From positions 1 to 54,757 of the forward strand of contig CALXFT010000007.1 of the NCBI GenBank assembly GCA_944387635.1: a stretch of 54,757 nucleotides of DNA, given 5' to 3'. The DNA comes from an uncultured Oscillospiraceae bacterium. Its GTDB lineage: Bacteria > Bacillota > Clostridia > Oscillospirales > Oscillospiraceae. Positions 1-7,627 of the stretch are shown here, in pieces (position 1 is the first letter of the stretch; every line of letters begins with the position of its first letter). Made by a program: the position numbers and the translations under genes. The notes under the pieces are model-generated. The model searched no databases. It had not been told where the DNA came from and worked only from the letters and a program-made list of their open reading frames with translations.

Positions 1-17
1 CCATCAAGCGGATCCGG

Positions 18-242
18 GTCGCTCCCCCCACGGGGAGCGTGGATTGAAATTTCACCTGGGATATGGACGCGTGGGACGACGCCGGTCGCTCCCCCCACGG
101 GGAGCGTGGATTGAAATCTATCTATCAGGCCGAGATCTATGCTAATGGCAAGTCGCTCTCCCCACGGGGAGCGTGGATTGAAATTCACAGAAGCGTATAC
201 ACATCGTCAAAGGGCAATGGTCGCTCCCCCCACGGGGAGCGC
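18..242 (+). CRISPR. Trailer end of a type I-C-like CRISPR array
   Basis: Three 33-base repeats start at 18, 85 and 152, begin GTCGCTCCCC and end GTGGATTGAAAT, and contain an internal CCCC-ACGGGG-type palindrome. A fourth repeat at 220 keeps its first 22-23 bases and then diverges, which is usual at the end away from the leader. Spacers are 34 bases (51-84), 34 (118-151) and 35 (185-219); a partial spacer lies at 1-17. The third repeat carries one substitution (CTCTCC for CTCCCC). The ATTGAAAT end is typical of subtype I-C repeats, so the array is read rightward and leader and cas genes should lie to the left, outside the window. No cas gene is visible here. The subtype call is inference from the repeat only. 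Confidence 0.95.
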
Positions 243-280
243 GGAGCCGTTGGGGTTATGCCCCAATGGCTCCGCTGTTT
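241..280 (+). terminator. Terminator fused to the last CRISPR repeat
   Basis: GCGGAGCC and TTGGGG, then TTAT, then GCCCCAA and GGCTCCGC form a long stem followed by TGTTTTATT. It starts inside the degenerate final repeat, so array transcription probably ends here. It also lies just after the stop of the convergent DUF523 gene. Confidence 0.75.
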
Positions 281-708
281 TATTCGTTGGCTTCCAATTC
301 CTCCGCGTCGATGACGGTATAGCCCGCGTCCAGAAGGGCTTGGGCAAAGACCCCGGCTCCGGGGATCAGTTTGCCGGAAAAGCTGCCGTCGTAGACCTGA
401 CGGACGCCGCAGGTGGGACTTCTGGACTTTAAAACGGCGCACTGGATCTCCTCCCCGGCCAGGGATTCCATGATCCGGGCCACGGCATGGCGGATCTGGG
501 CGTCCACATTCCGTCCGGTTTTGTCCGTGACCACGCCGTTTACGATTTCGATGGGCGTTCTGGGAATGCCCATACCGGCCAGGACCTCCGGGCAGATGGG
601 CAGAATCTGCCTGCCCTTCAAAAATTCCGCCACCGCCGGGCTGAAGTTGCTGCCGCCGTTGTACTTGCAGTTTTCGCCCAGCAAACAGGCGCTGACCAGG
701 ACCTTCAT
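280..708 (-). CDS. DUF523 family protein
   Basis: 142 residues, the whole length of a DUF523 protein. Family hallmarks visible are the N-terminal VSACLLGENCKYNGG, ICPEVLAGMGIPR near residue 40, and LKSRSPTCG near residue 95, with several conserved cysteines that could bind metal or act in thiol chemistry. The biochemical role of the family is not established. The ATG at 708 has GGAGGGATCCC upstream. The gene is 12 bases downstream of the DUF362 gene on the same strand, so the two are probably co-transcribed. Confidence 0.88.
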   Translation of the reverse strand: MKVLVSACLLGENCKYNGGSNFSPAVAEFLKGRQILPICPEVLAGMGIPRTPIEIVNGVVTDKTGRNVDAQIRHAVARIMESLAGEEIQCAVLKSRSPTCGVRQVYDGSFSGKLIPGAGVFAQALLDAGYTVIDAEELEANE

Positions 709-720
709 GGGATCCCTCCT

Positions 721-1863
721 TCATTTTCTTTCATCATCGTGATTGTGCCGCCGGGAATGGGTCAGGATTCTGGCAATGGGCGGACGCTTGACCTCCAGGG
801 CGCCCTTGGGGCAGAACTCCTGGCAGCAGAAGCATCGAATGCACCGGCTGCGGCGGATGCGGGGCATTTTCTCCCGCATCACAATGGCCTGGGCCGGACA
901 CAGGGAGCGGCACTTGCCGCAGCCGACGCACCGGTCCGGCACCAGGGTGGGGCGGGGGGAGATCAGCTGCCCGATGGCCTTTCCGGCCAGGACCCCGGCT
1001 TTTCCGGGGAGAATGCTTCGAAACAGTGTGCTCTTTGCCGGCGGAAGCTTCAGGTCCCTTTGACAGAAGGGCAGCAGCGCCTCCGGGAAATCCGGCTGCT
1101 CTACCAGCCCCCGGGCCAGGGCCGCCTGCTGGGTGGGGATTTGCTCCGGCTCCAGACCCATGAGCCGGGCGCAGACCTGATCCAGGTCGAAGGGATTCCC
1201 GGAGGCCAGGACCAGCCCCATGGGATGGGGGGTTCCGGCGGTGGGGCCGTTGCCCTCCATGATCACCACGGCGTCCGTCAGATGGAGCCGCGGCTTCCAG
1301 TACAGCTGCAGATCCACCAGCATGTCCGCGAAATCCATGGGGTCCGGATACCGGTAGTGAAACTCCGGCTTGATGGTTCCGGGAATGGTGCCGAAGAGGT
1401 TTTTCACCGCGCCGGTCATGGCCATCATGCCGTGGGTCTTCAGCTTGCAGAAGTTGATGACGGCGTCGCAGGAATCCAGCCAGGCGGTGTAGGGAAAGCT
1501 TTTGAGCACCTTCCCCTCCGGATAGGCGGCCTGGGCAATGGAAAAGTCCCAATTCAGCTCCGCTCCGGTATCCTCCAGGCCGCACAGGCGGTAGACCTTC
1601 CGCAGATGCGCGTCATTGTACAGGCCGCCGGGGCTGTCGCCGATGATCACCCGGGCGCCTCGCCGGCGGAGCATGTCTGTCAGGGCTTTCAGCAGAGCCG
1701 GGTGGGTGGTGGCGGCGGTGTCCGGGGCGGCGGCGTGGACCAGGTTTGCCTTGATGCCCACGGTCATGCCCGGCTGCACCCAGTCCAAGCTGCCGGCCAC
1801 GGCCTTCAGCGCGGTCTGGCAGGATTCCGGCGTGTAACCGTTACAGGGGGCGGCGTATACCAT
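721..1863 (-). CDS. DUF362 protein with two 4Fe-4S clusters
   Basis: 380 residues from the ATG at 1863, chosen because GGAGG lies just upstream; an ATG at 1893 would add ten residues without a better site. The N-terminal 270 residues are a DUF362 domain (IGDSPGGLY, NFCKLKTHGMMAMTGAVKN). The C-terminus is ferredoxin-like, with two CxxCxxCxxxCP motifs (CVGCGKCRSLCP and CIRCFCCQEFCP) for two 4Fe-4S clusters. The protein is probably a cytoplasmic electron-transfer or redox protein; the substrate of DUF362 is unknown. It is the first gene of a short leftward unit with the DUF523 gene. Confidence 0.9.
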   Translation of the reverse strand: MVYAAPCNGYTPESCQTALKAVAGSLDWVQPGMTVGIKANLVHAAAPDTAATTHPALLKALTDMLRRRGARVIIGDSPGGLYNDAHLRKVYRLCGLEDTGAELNWDFSIAQAAYPEGKVLKSFPYTAWLDSCDAVINFCKLKTHGMMAMTGAVKNLFGTIPGTIKPEFHYRYPDPMDFADMLVDLQLYWKPRLHLTDAVVIMEGNGPTAGTPHPMGLVLASGNPFDLDQVCARLMGLEPEQIPTQQAALARGLVEQPDFPEALLPFCQRDLKLPPAKSTLFRSILPGKAGVLAGKAIGQLISPRPTLVPDRCVGCGKCRSLCPAQAIVMREKMPRIRRSRCIRCFCCQEFCPKGALEVKRPPIARILTHSRRHNHDDERK

Positions 1864-1971
1864 AAAAACCTCCGGGAGAAAGATTGCTTCCATTGTATCA
1901 CATCTTCGCGCTTCCGGGAAAGGGGGTTCCGAAAAAATTCCATGGCGGATCGGCGGATTCCGCCTGGGCGT

Positions 1972-2014
1972 AAAAAAGCCCCTGAGATCCCGGCGTGTCC
2001 GCGGGAATCTCAGG
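1972..2014 (-). terminator. Rho-independent terminator after the LCP gene
   Basis: On the minus strand CCTGAGATTCCCG pairs with CGGGATCTCAGG and is followed by GGC and six T. It lies 30 bases past the LCP stop codon. Confidence 0.85.
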
Positions 2015-2043
2015 GGGAAGGTTTGACGAAAAAGGAAGGGGTG

Positions 2044-3084
2044 TCAGCCGGCGCCCAGCAGCGTGGATGCCAGCATTTCCCGGGTCGCTTCCATATCGGC
2101 CACCAGCACCGACATGCCGTCGATGGAGGTGTTGGAATACATGCCGTCTGCCGGCACCCGCTGGCTGACGAACTGGGCCTCGGAGAGCATGGGGAACAGC
2201 TCCACCGCGTAGCCCAGAAGCTGCAGGGTGCTCATGTCCGTGGTGATCATGGGCAGAACCTTGTTCATCAGAGACAGGGCTGTCGGAAGACTGGCGCTGC
2301 TGTAGGCGTCCAGCAGGGCGGACATGACCTTCCGCTGGCGGCTGGTGCGGCTGAAATCGCCGTCGGCGTCCAGCTTCCGGATCCGGGCGTAGCACAGGGC
2401 CTGGTCGCCGTTGAGCTTCTGGGTCCCGGCGGACAGGGCGCTTCCGGTCTCGTCGTTGATCAGATCCGCCTCGTCCTGCCGCAGTTCAATCTCCACGCCG
2501 CCCAGCAGGTCCACAATCTGGGAGAATTGGTTGAAATCCACTTCCACGTTGCCGTCGATGTGGAGGCCGAAGTTCTCCTTCAGGGTGTCGTCCAGCAGAG
2601 CCATGCCGCCGGCGGCGTAGGCGGAGTTGATCCGGTTGTTCTGATAGCCGGGGATCTCGACGTACAGGTCCCGAAGGAAGGAGGTCATGATCAGCTGCCT
2701 GGTGTTTTTGTTAAAGGTGCAAAGGATCATGGAATCGGAGCGAGCCCTTTTCTCGCCCTCCCGCCGGTCCTGGCCGATGAGCAGGATGTTGACGATGCCG
2801 CTCCCCTTTCCGCCGATCTGGCCCACTTCCCCGTCGAAGGACACGTCGCCGGCGTCCGCCTCAGAGCCGCCGGGGGTCTGGCTGTCATCGTTGGACAGCA
2901 GCTCGTCCAGCTCGGACTGGGTCAGCATTTTGATCTGCTCGGGGTCAATGAAATTGACCTGGCCCAGCAGGTATTGAACACAGAAGGTCGCCGCGGCCAT
3001 GACCACCAGGATCAGGCCCAGGAAGGTGCACAGGATCTTCAAGGCGATCCGGGCGGGGGTAGACCTTCTTTTCTTGTATGCCAT
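2044..3084 (-). CDS. LytR-CpsA-Psr (LCP) family cell-wall ligase
   Basis: 346 residues from the ATG at 3084 (MAYKKRR). A basic N-terminus is followed by one membrane helix at about residues 15-38, then an extracellular LCP domain. Diagnostic stretches are RSDSMILCTFN, SFLRDLYVEIPGY, NRINSAYAAGG, VDLLGGVEI and ALCYARIRK...DFSRTSRQR, which hold the Asp and Arg residues that bind pyrophosphate and the polyprenyl carrier. The family transfers teichoic-acid or capsule-like polymers from undecaprenyl phosphate to peptidoglycan. The length is normal and the gene stands alone, with its own terminator. Which polymer is transferred cannot be read from the sequence. Confidence 0.92.
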   Translation of the reverse strand: MAYKKRRSTPARIALKILCTFLGLILVVMAAATFCVQYLLGQVNFIDPEQIKMLTQSELDELLSNDDSQTPGGSEADAGDVSFDGEVGQIGGKGSGIVNILLIGQDRREGEKRARSDSMILCTFNKNTRQLIMTSFLRDLYVEIPGYQNNRINSAYAAGGMALLDDTLKENFGLHIDGNVEVDFNQFSQIVDLLGGVEIELRQDEADLINDETGSALSAGTQKLNGDQALCYARIRKLDADGDFSRTSRQRKVMSALLDAYSSASLPTALSLMNKVLPMITTDMSTLQLLGYAVELFPMLSEAQFVSQRVPADGMYSNTSIDGMSVLVADMEATREMLASTLLGAG

Positions 3085-3155
3085 ATTTTCGATTAGCCTC
3101 CTGTTTCGGGGAAAACCGCGTGGACCGCGGCGCCCCGTCAGAGTGTGCCTGCCGC

Positions 3156-3911
3156 TCACTTCCCCAGGGAGGCGAAGTAGGCGGCGGCAGAAGCGTTGGT
3201 GTGTTCCGCCTGACGGAGCAGCTCTGCCAGACGGGAAATAAACGCGGCGTTGGTGGGACGTTTGTTCAGCCCGGGGAAGTACTGTTCCCAGATCCATTCC
3301 TCCCGCCGCTTCCAGGCGGCGTCCAGAGCGCTGCGGATGGAGCGCTCCACCAGCTCCCAATCACTGCCGAAAATCTCGGCCACCGCGGGATACAGCTCCT
3401 TGGTCAGGGACTGCTGCGGGTCGGCGGCCATGCACAGCACCGCCTCCTGCAAATAGGCGTAGCCCTTGTGCTTGGTGGCAATGCCCAGACTCAGAAGCTG
3501 ACGGCGGATGAAATCCCGGGGATTCCATGCCCTGTTTCCCGGGTAAGCCAAACCCGGCATGCTGCGCAGGCCGGCGATCTGCAGGACGATGGCGTCCACG
3601 TCGCAGGGCTTGCGCATGACGCAGGCCACGCCCAGCTGGCTCAGGGTCTGGAGCACATGGCGGCTGATAAAACTGGTGACCACCAGGACCGCGGGGCGGC
3701 AGCGCTCGCTTGCGGTGATCTGCAGCAGACTGATGCCGTCCAGCTGGGGCAGCATCAGTTCCGTGATCAGAACGGCGCATTTCTCGCTGCGGAGAATGGA
3801 GAGGGCGTCCCGGCCGTTGGCGCAGTTCAGAACGTGGTAGTGATCTTGAAATGCCTCCGTCAGAGCCAGGCGAAATTCTTCGCTGGGGTCCGCGATCAAT
3901 AGCTTTTGCAC
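3156..3911 (-). CDS. Spo0A-like response regulator with Glu at the phosphosite
   Basis: 251 residues from a GTG at 3911 with AAGG seven bases upstream. Residues 1-115 are a receiver domain. Residues about 135-245 match the Spo0A C-terminal DNA-binding domain: LGIATKHKGYAYLQEAV, LYPAVAEIF, VERSIRSALDAAW, RPTNAAFISRLAELL. The beta-4 Thr79 and Lys101 are kept, but the phosphoacceptor position is Glu51 (TELMLPQLDG where Spo0A has DIIMPHLDG), and the second acidic-pocket residue is Pro9. The protein may therefore act without phosphorelay input, or as a constitutively active-like paralogue; that is inference. It is downstream of an HtrA gene, whereas classical spo0A follows spoIVB. It may not be the main sporulation regulator. 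Confidence 0.85.
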   Translation of the reverse strand: MQKLLIADPSEEFRLALTEAFQDHYHVLNCANGRDALSILRSEKCAVLITELMLPQLDGISLLQITASERCRPAVLVVTSFISRHVLQTLSQLGVACVMRKPCDVDAIVLQIAGLRSMPGLAYPGNRAWNPRDFIRRQLLSLGIATKHKGYAYLQEAVLCMAADPQQSLTKELYPAVAEIFGSDWELVERSIRSALDAAWKRREEWIWEQYFPGLNKRPTNAAFISRLAELLRQAEHTNASAAAYFASLGK

Positions 3912-4038
3912 GAGCACACCTTCTTTCCGCGAAACTTTTGCTGCCTGCATCATCCCAGTATACATATGAGTATAGATATAAAATATCATATGTTGGAAAT
4001 GAATGCAATCAGGTTTGCGAGGGGTGGGTTCGTCAATT

Positions 4039-4049
4039 ATCGACAAAAT
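4039..4049 (-). promoter_or_regulatory. Possible 0A-box
   Basis: The minus strand reads TTTTGTCGATA, one mismatch from the core TGTCGAA of Spo0A binding sites. It lies between the HtrA stop and the Spo0A-like start, so autoregulation is conceivable. A single short match can occur by chance. Confidence 0.25.
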
Positions 4050-4068
4050 CGTGGACAGGGGGAAGGGA

Positions 4069-5592
4069 TCAGCCGAACCAGTCGAAGAACTCTTCCCAGT
4101 CCTCCCATTCGCCGCTGCCGGGGACGGAGGGACCGTATTCGGGCTGGGTCTCCTGGACAATCTGGTCCAGATCCTTGGGCCGCTCGTCCAGCGTGATATC
4201 CATGGTCAGCTGCTGGCCGCTGCGGATTACGGTGACGGTGGTCTGGTCACCGGCCTGGAAGCCCCGCAGGGCTCGGACCAGATCCACCCGGTTGCCTACG
4301 GTGGTATCCCCCAGAGCGATGATGATGTCCTTCTCCTGAATACCGGCCTTCTGGGCACAGTAGCCGTCCTCTACGCTCACCACATAGGCGCCGGTGGGGA
4401 GGTTAAACAGCTCGGCGGAATATTCGTCGGTGTCTGTGACGGTGATGCCCAGATAGGCGCCGGTCACGTAGCCGTAGTCCACCAGATCGGAGATGGAATC
4501 CATCACGTCGTCAATGGGAATGGCAAAGCCGATGCCCTCAATGGAGGCGCCCGATTCGGTGGTGCCGGAGTACTTGGCTGTGGTAATGCCCACCACTTCT
4601 CCGTTCATATTGAACAGGGGACCGCCGGAGTTGCCGGGGTTGATGGCGGCGTCGGTCTGGATCATGCTCAGGATGGTGCTGCTGGTGGTGATCTCCCGCT
4701 CGATGCCGCTGACGTAGCCCACGGTCTGGGTGGAGGACAGCTCGCCCAGGGGGTTGCCGATGGCCACCACCATATCGCCGATGGACAGAGAGCCGCTGCT
4801 GCCAATCCGGGCGGCGGGAAGGCCGCTTGCCTCGATCTTCAGGATGGCCAGATCGTTGGTGGAGTCGCCGCCAATGACCTGGGCGGGATAGGCCTGCTCA
4901 TTGTACAGGGTCACTTCCACTTCGTAGGCCCCCTCCACCACATGGTAATTGGTGACGATATAGCCGTCTTCCGACAGCAGGAAGCCGCTGCCGGAGGAGG
5001 AGCCGTCGGAAGCGCCGAAATAGTTGTCCGTTGTCACAGAGGCGGAGATGGCCACCACGGAGTCCGCGCAGCTGCGGTAGACCTGGCTGGGGGTCATGGC
5101 GCCGTCGGTCAGGGAGGCGGTTCCGGCGGGAGCGGTGGATTCGGCCAGAGCGTCAATCTGGTTTTGCAGATCCTCAATCTGCCGGTTCAGGGCGGAAGCC
5201 TGGTTTTCGGCCCGTTCTTCCCAGGCGCTGTTGACACAGGCGGCGGTGATCAGGCATCCGGCGGCCACCATGGCGGCGGTGAGAAGGAAGAAGGAAACCT
5301 TTCGGCCGCCCTTGGGGGAGCGGGGGGGCTTTTCCACCTTCTCAGGGGGCTGGGTCTGGGGCTGATAAACGAAGGGCTCCGGATCGGACCAGGAGCCGGT
5401 CTCGTAGGGGGAGCCCGCGTAAGGGGATGTTTTCTCCTTCTGCCGGGGAGCGGAGTCCCGCGCGGCGGTTTCCCCGTGCTCCGCGGGAATATCGTTCTCG
5501 GCGGAAGCCGTCCGCTCCGGGGACTCGGAAGGCGCCTCTTCCACGGGCTGGCCGCCGTCGGGGGGGAACTGCCGGCCGTCGAATGTATCCAT
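4069..5592 (-). CDS. HtrA/DegP-type membrane serine protease with PDZ domain
   Basis: 507 residues from the ATG at 5592. The N-terminal 110 residues are a Pro/Glu-rich cytoplasmic segment, followed by one membrane helix (FFLLTAAMVAAGCLITAA). A chymotrypsin-like domain follows with all three catalytic residues: His in TNYHVVEGAYEVEV, Asp in STNDLAILKIEA, Ser in NPGNSGGPLFN. The C-terminus is one PDZ domain (GAYVVSVEDGYCAQKAGIQEKDII). Such proteins degrade or refold damaged exported proteins at the outer face of the membrane. The start is slightly uncertain because the nearest AAAGG lies 13 bases upstream. It sits upstream of the Spo0A-like gene on the same strand. Confidence 0.92.
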   Translation of the reverse strand: MDTFDGRQFPPDGGQPVEEAPSESPERTASAENDIPAEHGETAARDSAPRQKEKTSPYAGSPYETGSWSDPEPFVYQPQTQPPEKVEKPPRSPKGGRKVSFFLLTAAMVAAGCLITAACVNSAWEERAENQASALNRQIEDLQNQIDALAESTAPAGTASLTDGAMTPSQVYRSCADSVVAISASVTTDNYFGASDGSSSGSGFLLSEDGYIVTNYHVVEGAYEVEVTLYNEQAYPAQVIGGDSTNDLAILKIEASGLPAARIGSSGSLSIGDMVVAIGNPLGELSSTQTVGYVSGIEREITTSSTILSMIQTDAAINPGNSGGPLFNMNGEVVGITTAKYSGTTESGASIEGIGFAIPIDDVMDSISDLVDYGYVTGAYLGITVTDTDEYSAELFNLPTGAYVVSVEDGYCAQKAGIQEKDIIIALGDTTVGNRVDLVRALRGFQAGDQTTVTVIRSGQQLTMDITLDERPKDLDQIVQETQPEYGPSVPGSGEWEDWEEFFDWFG

Positions 5593-5731
5593 ATATTGTA
5601 TCCATCCTTTCCTGCTCTGAGCATAGGCGAAAGTTATGAAGATTCTGTGTATTCTCTGTGTATGCAAAGGGAACGAACGGTGAACGCGGAGGTTACTTAT
5701 CCACTATACCCGTTTTTTGGGGAAACGTCAA

Positions 5732-5762
5732 GAAAAATCGCGGCAGCGAAGGGCTGCCGCGC
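5732..5762 (-). terminator. Terminator after the DUF1540 gene
   Basis: On the minus strand CGCGGCAGC and GCTGCCGCG form a nine-pair stem followed by GATTTTTCTT, six bases past the DUF1540 stop. Confidence 0.8.
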
Positions 5763-5767
5763 TGGAA

Positions 5768-5932
5768 TCACTTCTGACGGAAGGACTTGCAGTCGGTGCA
5801 CTTATCCATGGAGGGGTTGGCCTCATGGGTGCCTACCAGGATTTTCTCCAGGGAGCAGTAGTCCTCGGAGCCGCAATGGTGGGCGCACTGCTGGACGGTA
5901 CAAGCGATGCACTTGTTGGCATGGGTGTTCAT
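5768..5932 (-). CDS. DUF1540 small cysteine-rich protein
   Basis: 54 residues from the ATG at 5932, set by AAAGGAGG upstream; an in-frame ATG further up lacks such a site. The pattern is that of DUF1540: CIACTVQQCAHHCGSEDYCSLEKI followed by CTDCKSF, six or more Cys that probably bind a metal. Such peptides are common in spore-forming Clostridia and their role is unknown. Single-gene unit with its own terminator, divergent from rpe. Confidence 0.85.
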   Translation of the reverse strand: MNTHANKCIACTVQQCAHHCGSEDYCSLEKILVGTHEANPSMDKCTDCKSFRQK

Positions 5933-6101
5933 AATGGTTGCCTCCTTTGATTTGGATTCGGACATAGTATGGCTCCTTGTGGAAAAACTATACGAAAGGA
6001 CGCTGGAAATAATTGCTAAATGATTGCTATTTGCGCCCGGTTGTGGTATTGTATCTGTAAAGAAACATGCAGAAAACCTGTGAAAATGGAGAGAATGACT
6101 T

Positions 6102-6758
6102 ATGGCGCGTATTGCTCCATCAATTTTGTCGGCGGATTTTGCCTGGCTGGCCCGGGACATTCGCAGCATCGAGGAAAGCGGCGGGGATTGGGTTCACTTT
6201 GACGTGATGGACGGCATATTCGTCCCCAACATTTCCATAGGAATCCCGGTGCTTCAGTCCGTCCGGAAGATCACCCGGCTGCCCCTGGACGTGCATCTGA
6301 TGATTGACCGTCCCATTCGCCTGGCGGACCGGTTTGTGAAGGCCGGGGCGGATTGGCTCTGCATCCATGCGGAATCGGATACTGAGGAAAACACCCTGGC
6401 CTGCCTGCGCCGGATTCGGGCTTTGGGCTGCAAAAGCGCCCTGGCCCTGAAGCCCGGGACTCCGGCCCAGGCGGCGGAGCCGTTCCTGAGAGACTGCGAC
6501 ATGATCCTGGTCATGACGGTGGAGCCCGGCTTCGGCGGTCAGGAATTCATGGCGGACATGATGCCGAAGCTTCGGCAGCTGCGGCATATGCTGGACCGGG
6601 AGAACCCCGGCTGCCTGCTGGAGGTGGACGGCGGTGTGAACGACCGGACCCAGGCCATCTGTAAAGCGCACGGGGCCCAGGTCCTGGTGGCGGGCTCCGC
6701 CTTCTTCCGGGCGCCGGACCGGAAGGCCTTCGTCCGCCTGATCCGGGAGGAGCCGTGA
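6102..6758 (+). CDS. rpe: Ribulose-phosphate 3-epimerase
   Basis: 218 residues, full length for the family. It interconverts ribulose 5-phosphate and xylulose 5-phosphate in the cytoplasmic pentose phosphate pathway. The beta-alpha barrel landmarks are present: IAPSILSADF at the start, HFDVMDGIFVPN (catalytic Asp and metal-binding His), VHLMIDRP, MTVEPGFGGQEF and LEVDGGVN (second catalytic Asp). GGAGAG lies ahead of the ATG. It is monocistronic here; the usual rsgA-rpe context is not seen. Confidence 0.95.
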   Translation: MARIAPSILSADFAWLARDIRSIEESGGDWVHFDVMDGIFVPNISIGIPVLQSVRKITRLPLDVHLMIDRPIRLADRFVKAGADWLCIHAESDTEENTLACLRRIRALGCKSALALKPGTPAQAAEPFLRDCDMILVMTVEPGFGGQEFMADMMPKLRQLRHMLDRENPGCLLEVDGGVNDRTQAICKAHGAQVLVAGSAFFRAPDRKAFVRLIREEP

Positions 6759-6795
6759 CCGGGGCCGTTTTTCGCAGAAAAAGCGGGATATGGAA

Positions 6796-6824
6796 TTGAC
6801 AATTGACCGGCGGGACGGTATAAT
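6796..6824 (+). promoter_or_regulatory. Sigma-A-type promoter of the Fe-S scaffold/GGGtGRT operon
   Basis: TTGACA at 6796-6801, 17 bases, TATAAT at 6819-6824: a consensus promoter about 95 bases ahead of the first gene. The strength fits the very biased, GC-ending codon use of both genes. Confidence 0.85.
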
Positions 6825-6919
6825 ATATGCGGAAAATCGCGTGCCGTCAAAGACCGCGGGGTTCCCAGCCGTAAATCCGAAGACGAAACAAACGTCTTTT
6901 GAAAGAAAGGAAAATTGCC

Positions 6920-7612
6920 ATGATTTATAGTGCAGAAGTACAGCATATGTGCTCCGTGGCCAAGGGCGCCTATCACGGCCCCGCTCCCATTCCCGAAGAG
7001 GGCAAATGGGTCCAGGTCAAGGAAATTAAGGATGTCAGCGGTTTCACCCACGGCATCGGCTGGTGCGCTCCTCAGCAGGGCTGCTGCAAGCTGACCCTGA
7101 ACGTGAAGGAAGGCATCATTGAGGAGGCTCTGGTGGAGACCCTGGGCTGCTCCGGCATGACCCATTCCGCCGCCATGGCTTCCGAGATTCTCATCGGCAA
7201 GACCATTCTGGAAGCTCTGAACACCGACCTGGTCTGCGACGCCATCAACACCGCCATGCGGGAGCTGTTCCTGCAGATCGTCTACGGCCGCAGCCAGTCC
7301 GCATTCTCCGAGGACGGCCTGGCCGTGGGCGCCTCCCTGGAAGACCTGGGCAAGGGCCTGCGCAGCCAGGTAGGCACCATGTTCGCCACCAAGGAGAAGG
7401 GCCCCCGTTACCTGGAGATGGCCGAGGGCTACGTCACCCGCTGCGCTCTGGACGAGGACAACCTGATCATCGGCTACGAATTCATCAACCTGGGTAAGAT
7501 GATGGACTTCATCAAGAAGGGCGACGATGCCAACACCGCGCTGGAAAAGGCCAAGGGTTCCTACGGCCGTTTCGCCGGCGCCGCGAAGTACATCGATCCC
7601 CGTCACGAATAA
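6920..7612 (+). CDS. Iron-sulfur cluster assembly scaffold protein (GGGtGRT-linked)
   Basis: 230 residues from the ATG at 6920 (MIYSAEVQHM), which has GAAAGG upstream. It resembles NifU/IscU-type scaffolds in the region around GWCAPQQGCCKLTLNVKEG and ETLGCSGMTHSAAMASEIL, where Cys residues could hold a cluster. It is the version regularly found beside GGGtGRT proteins in Clostridia. Codon use is strongly biased, suggesting high expression. It is 15 bases ahead of the GGGtGRT gene and shares its promoter. The precise cluster client is not known. Confidence 0.85.
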   Translation: MIYSAEVQHMCSVAKGAYHGPAPIPEEGKWVQVKEIKDVSGFTHGIGWCAPQQGCCKLTLNVKEGIIEEALVETLGCSGMTHSAAMASEILIGKTILEALNTDLVCDAINTAMRELFLQIVYGRSQSAFSEDGLAVGASLEDLGKGLRSQVGTMFATKEKGPRYLEMAEGYVTRCALDEDNLIIGYEFINLGKMMDFIKKGDDANTALEKAKGSYGRFAGAAKYIDPRHE

Positions 7613-7627
7613 GAGGAGGACGCTGCA

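Noticed and set aside
63-432. Open frames through the CRISPR repeats (RSPHGERG repeats)
   Set aside because: The repeated peptide is just the translated CRISPR repeat; it is not a repeat protein.
487-3096. An 869-codon open frame on the plus strand
   Set aside because: It is the mirror of the DUF362 and LCP genes, Gly/His/Gln-rich with no domain, and has no ribosome-binding site. GC-rich codon use on the opposite strand keeps it open.
4003-5934. A 643-codon open frame on the plus strand
   Set aside because: It lies opposite the HtrA gene, whose catalytic motifs and membrane helix are clear; low-complexity Gly/His composition.
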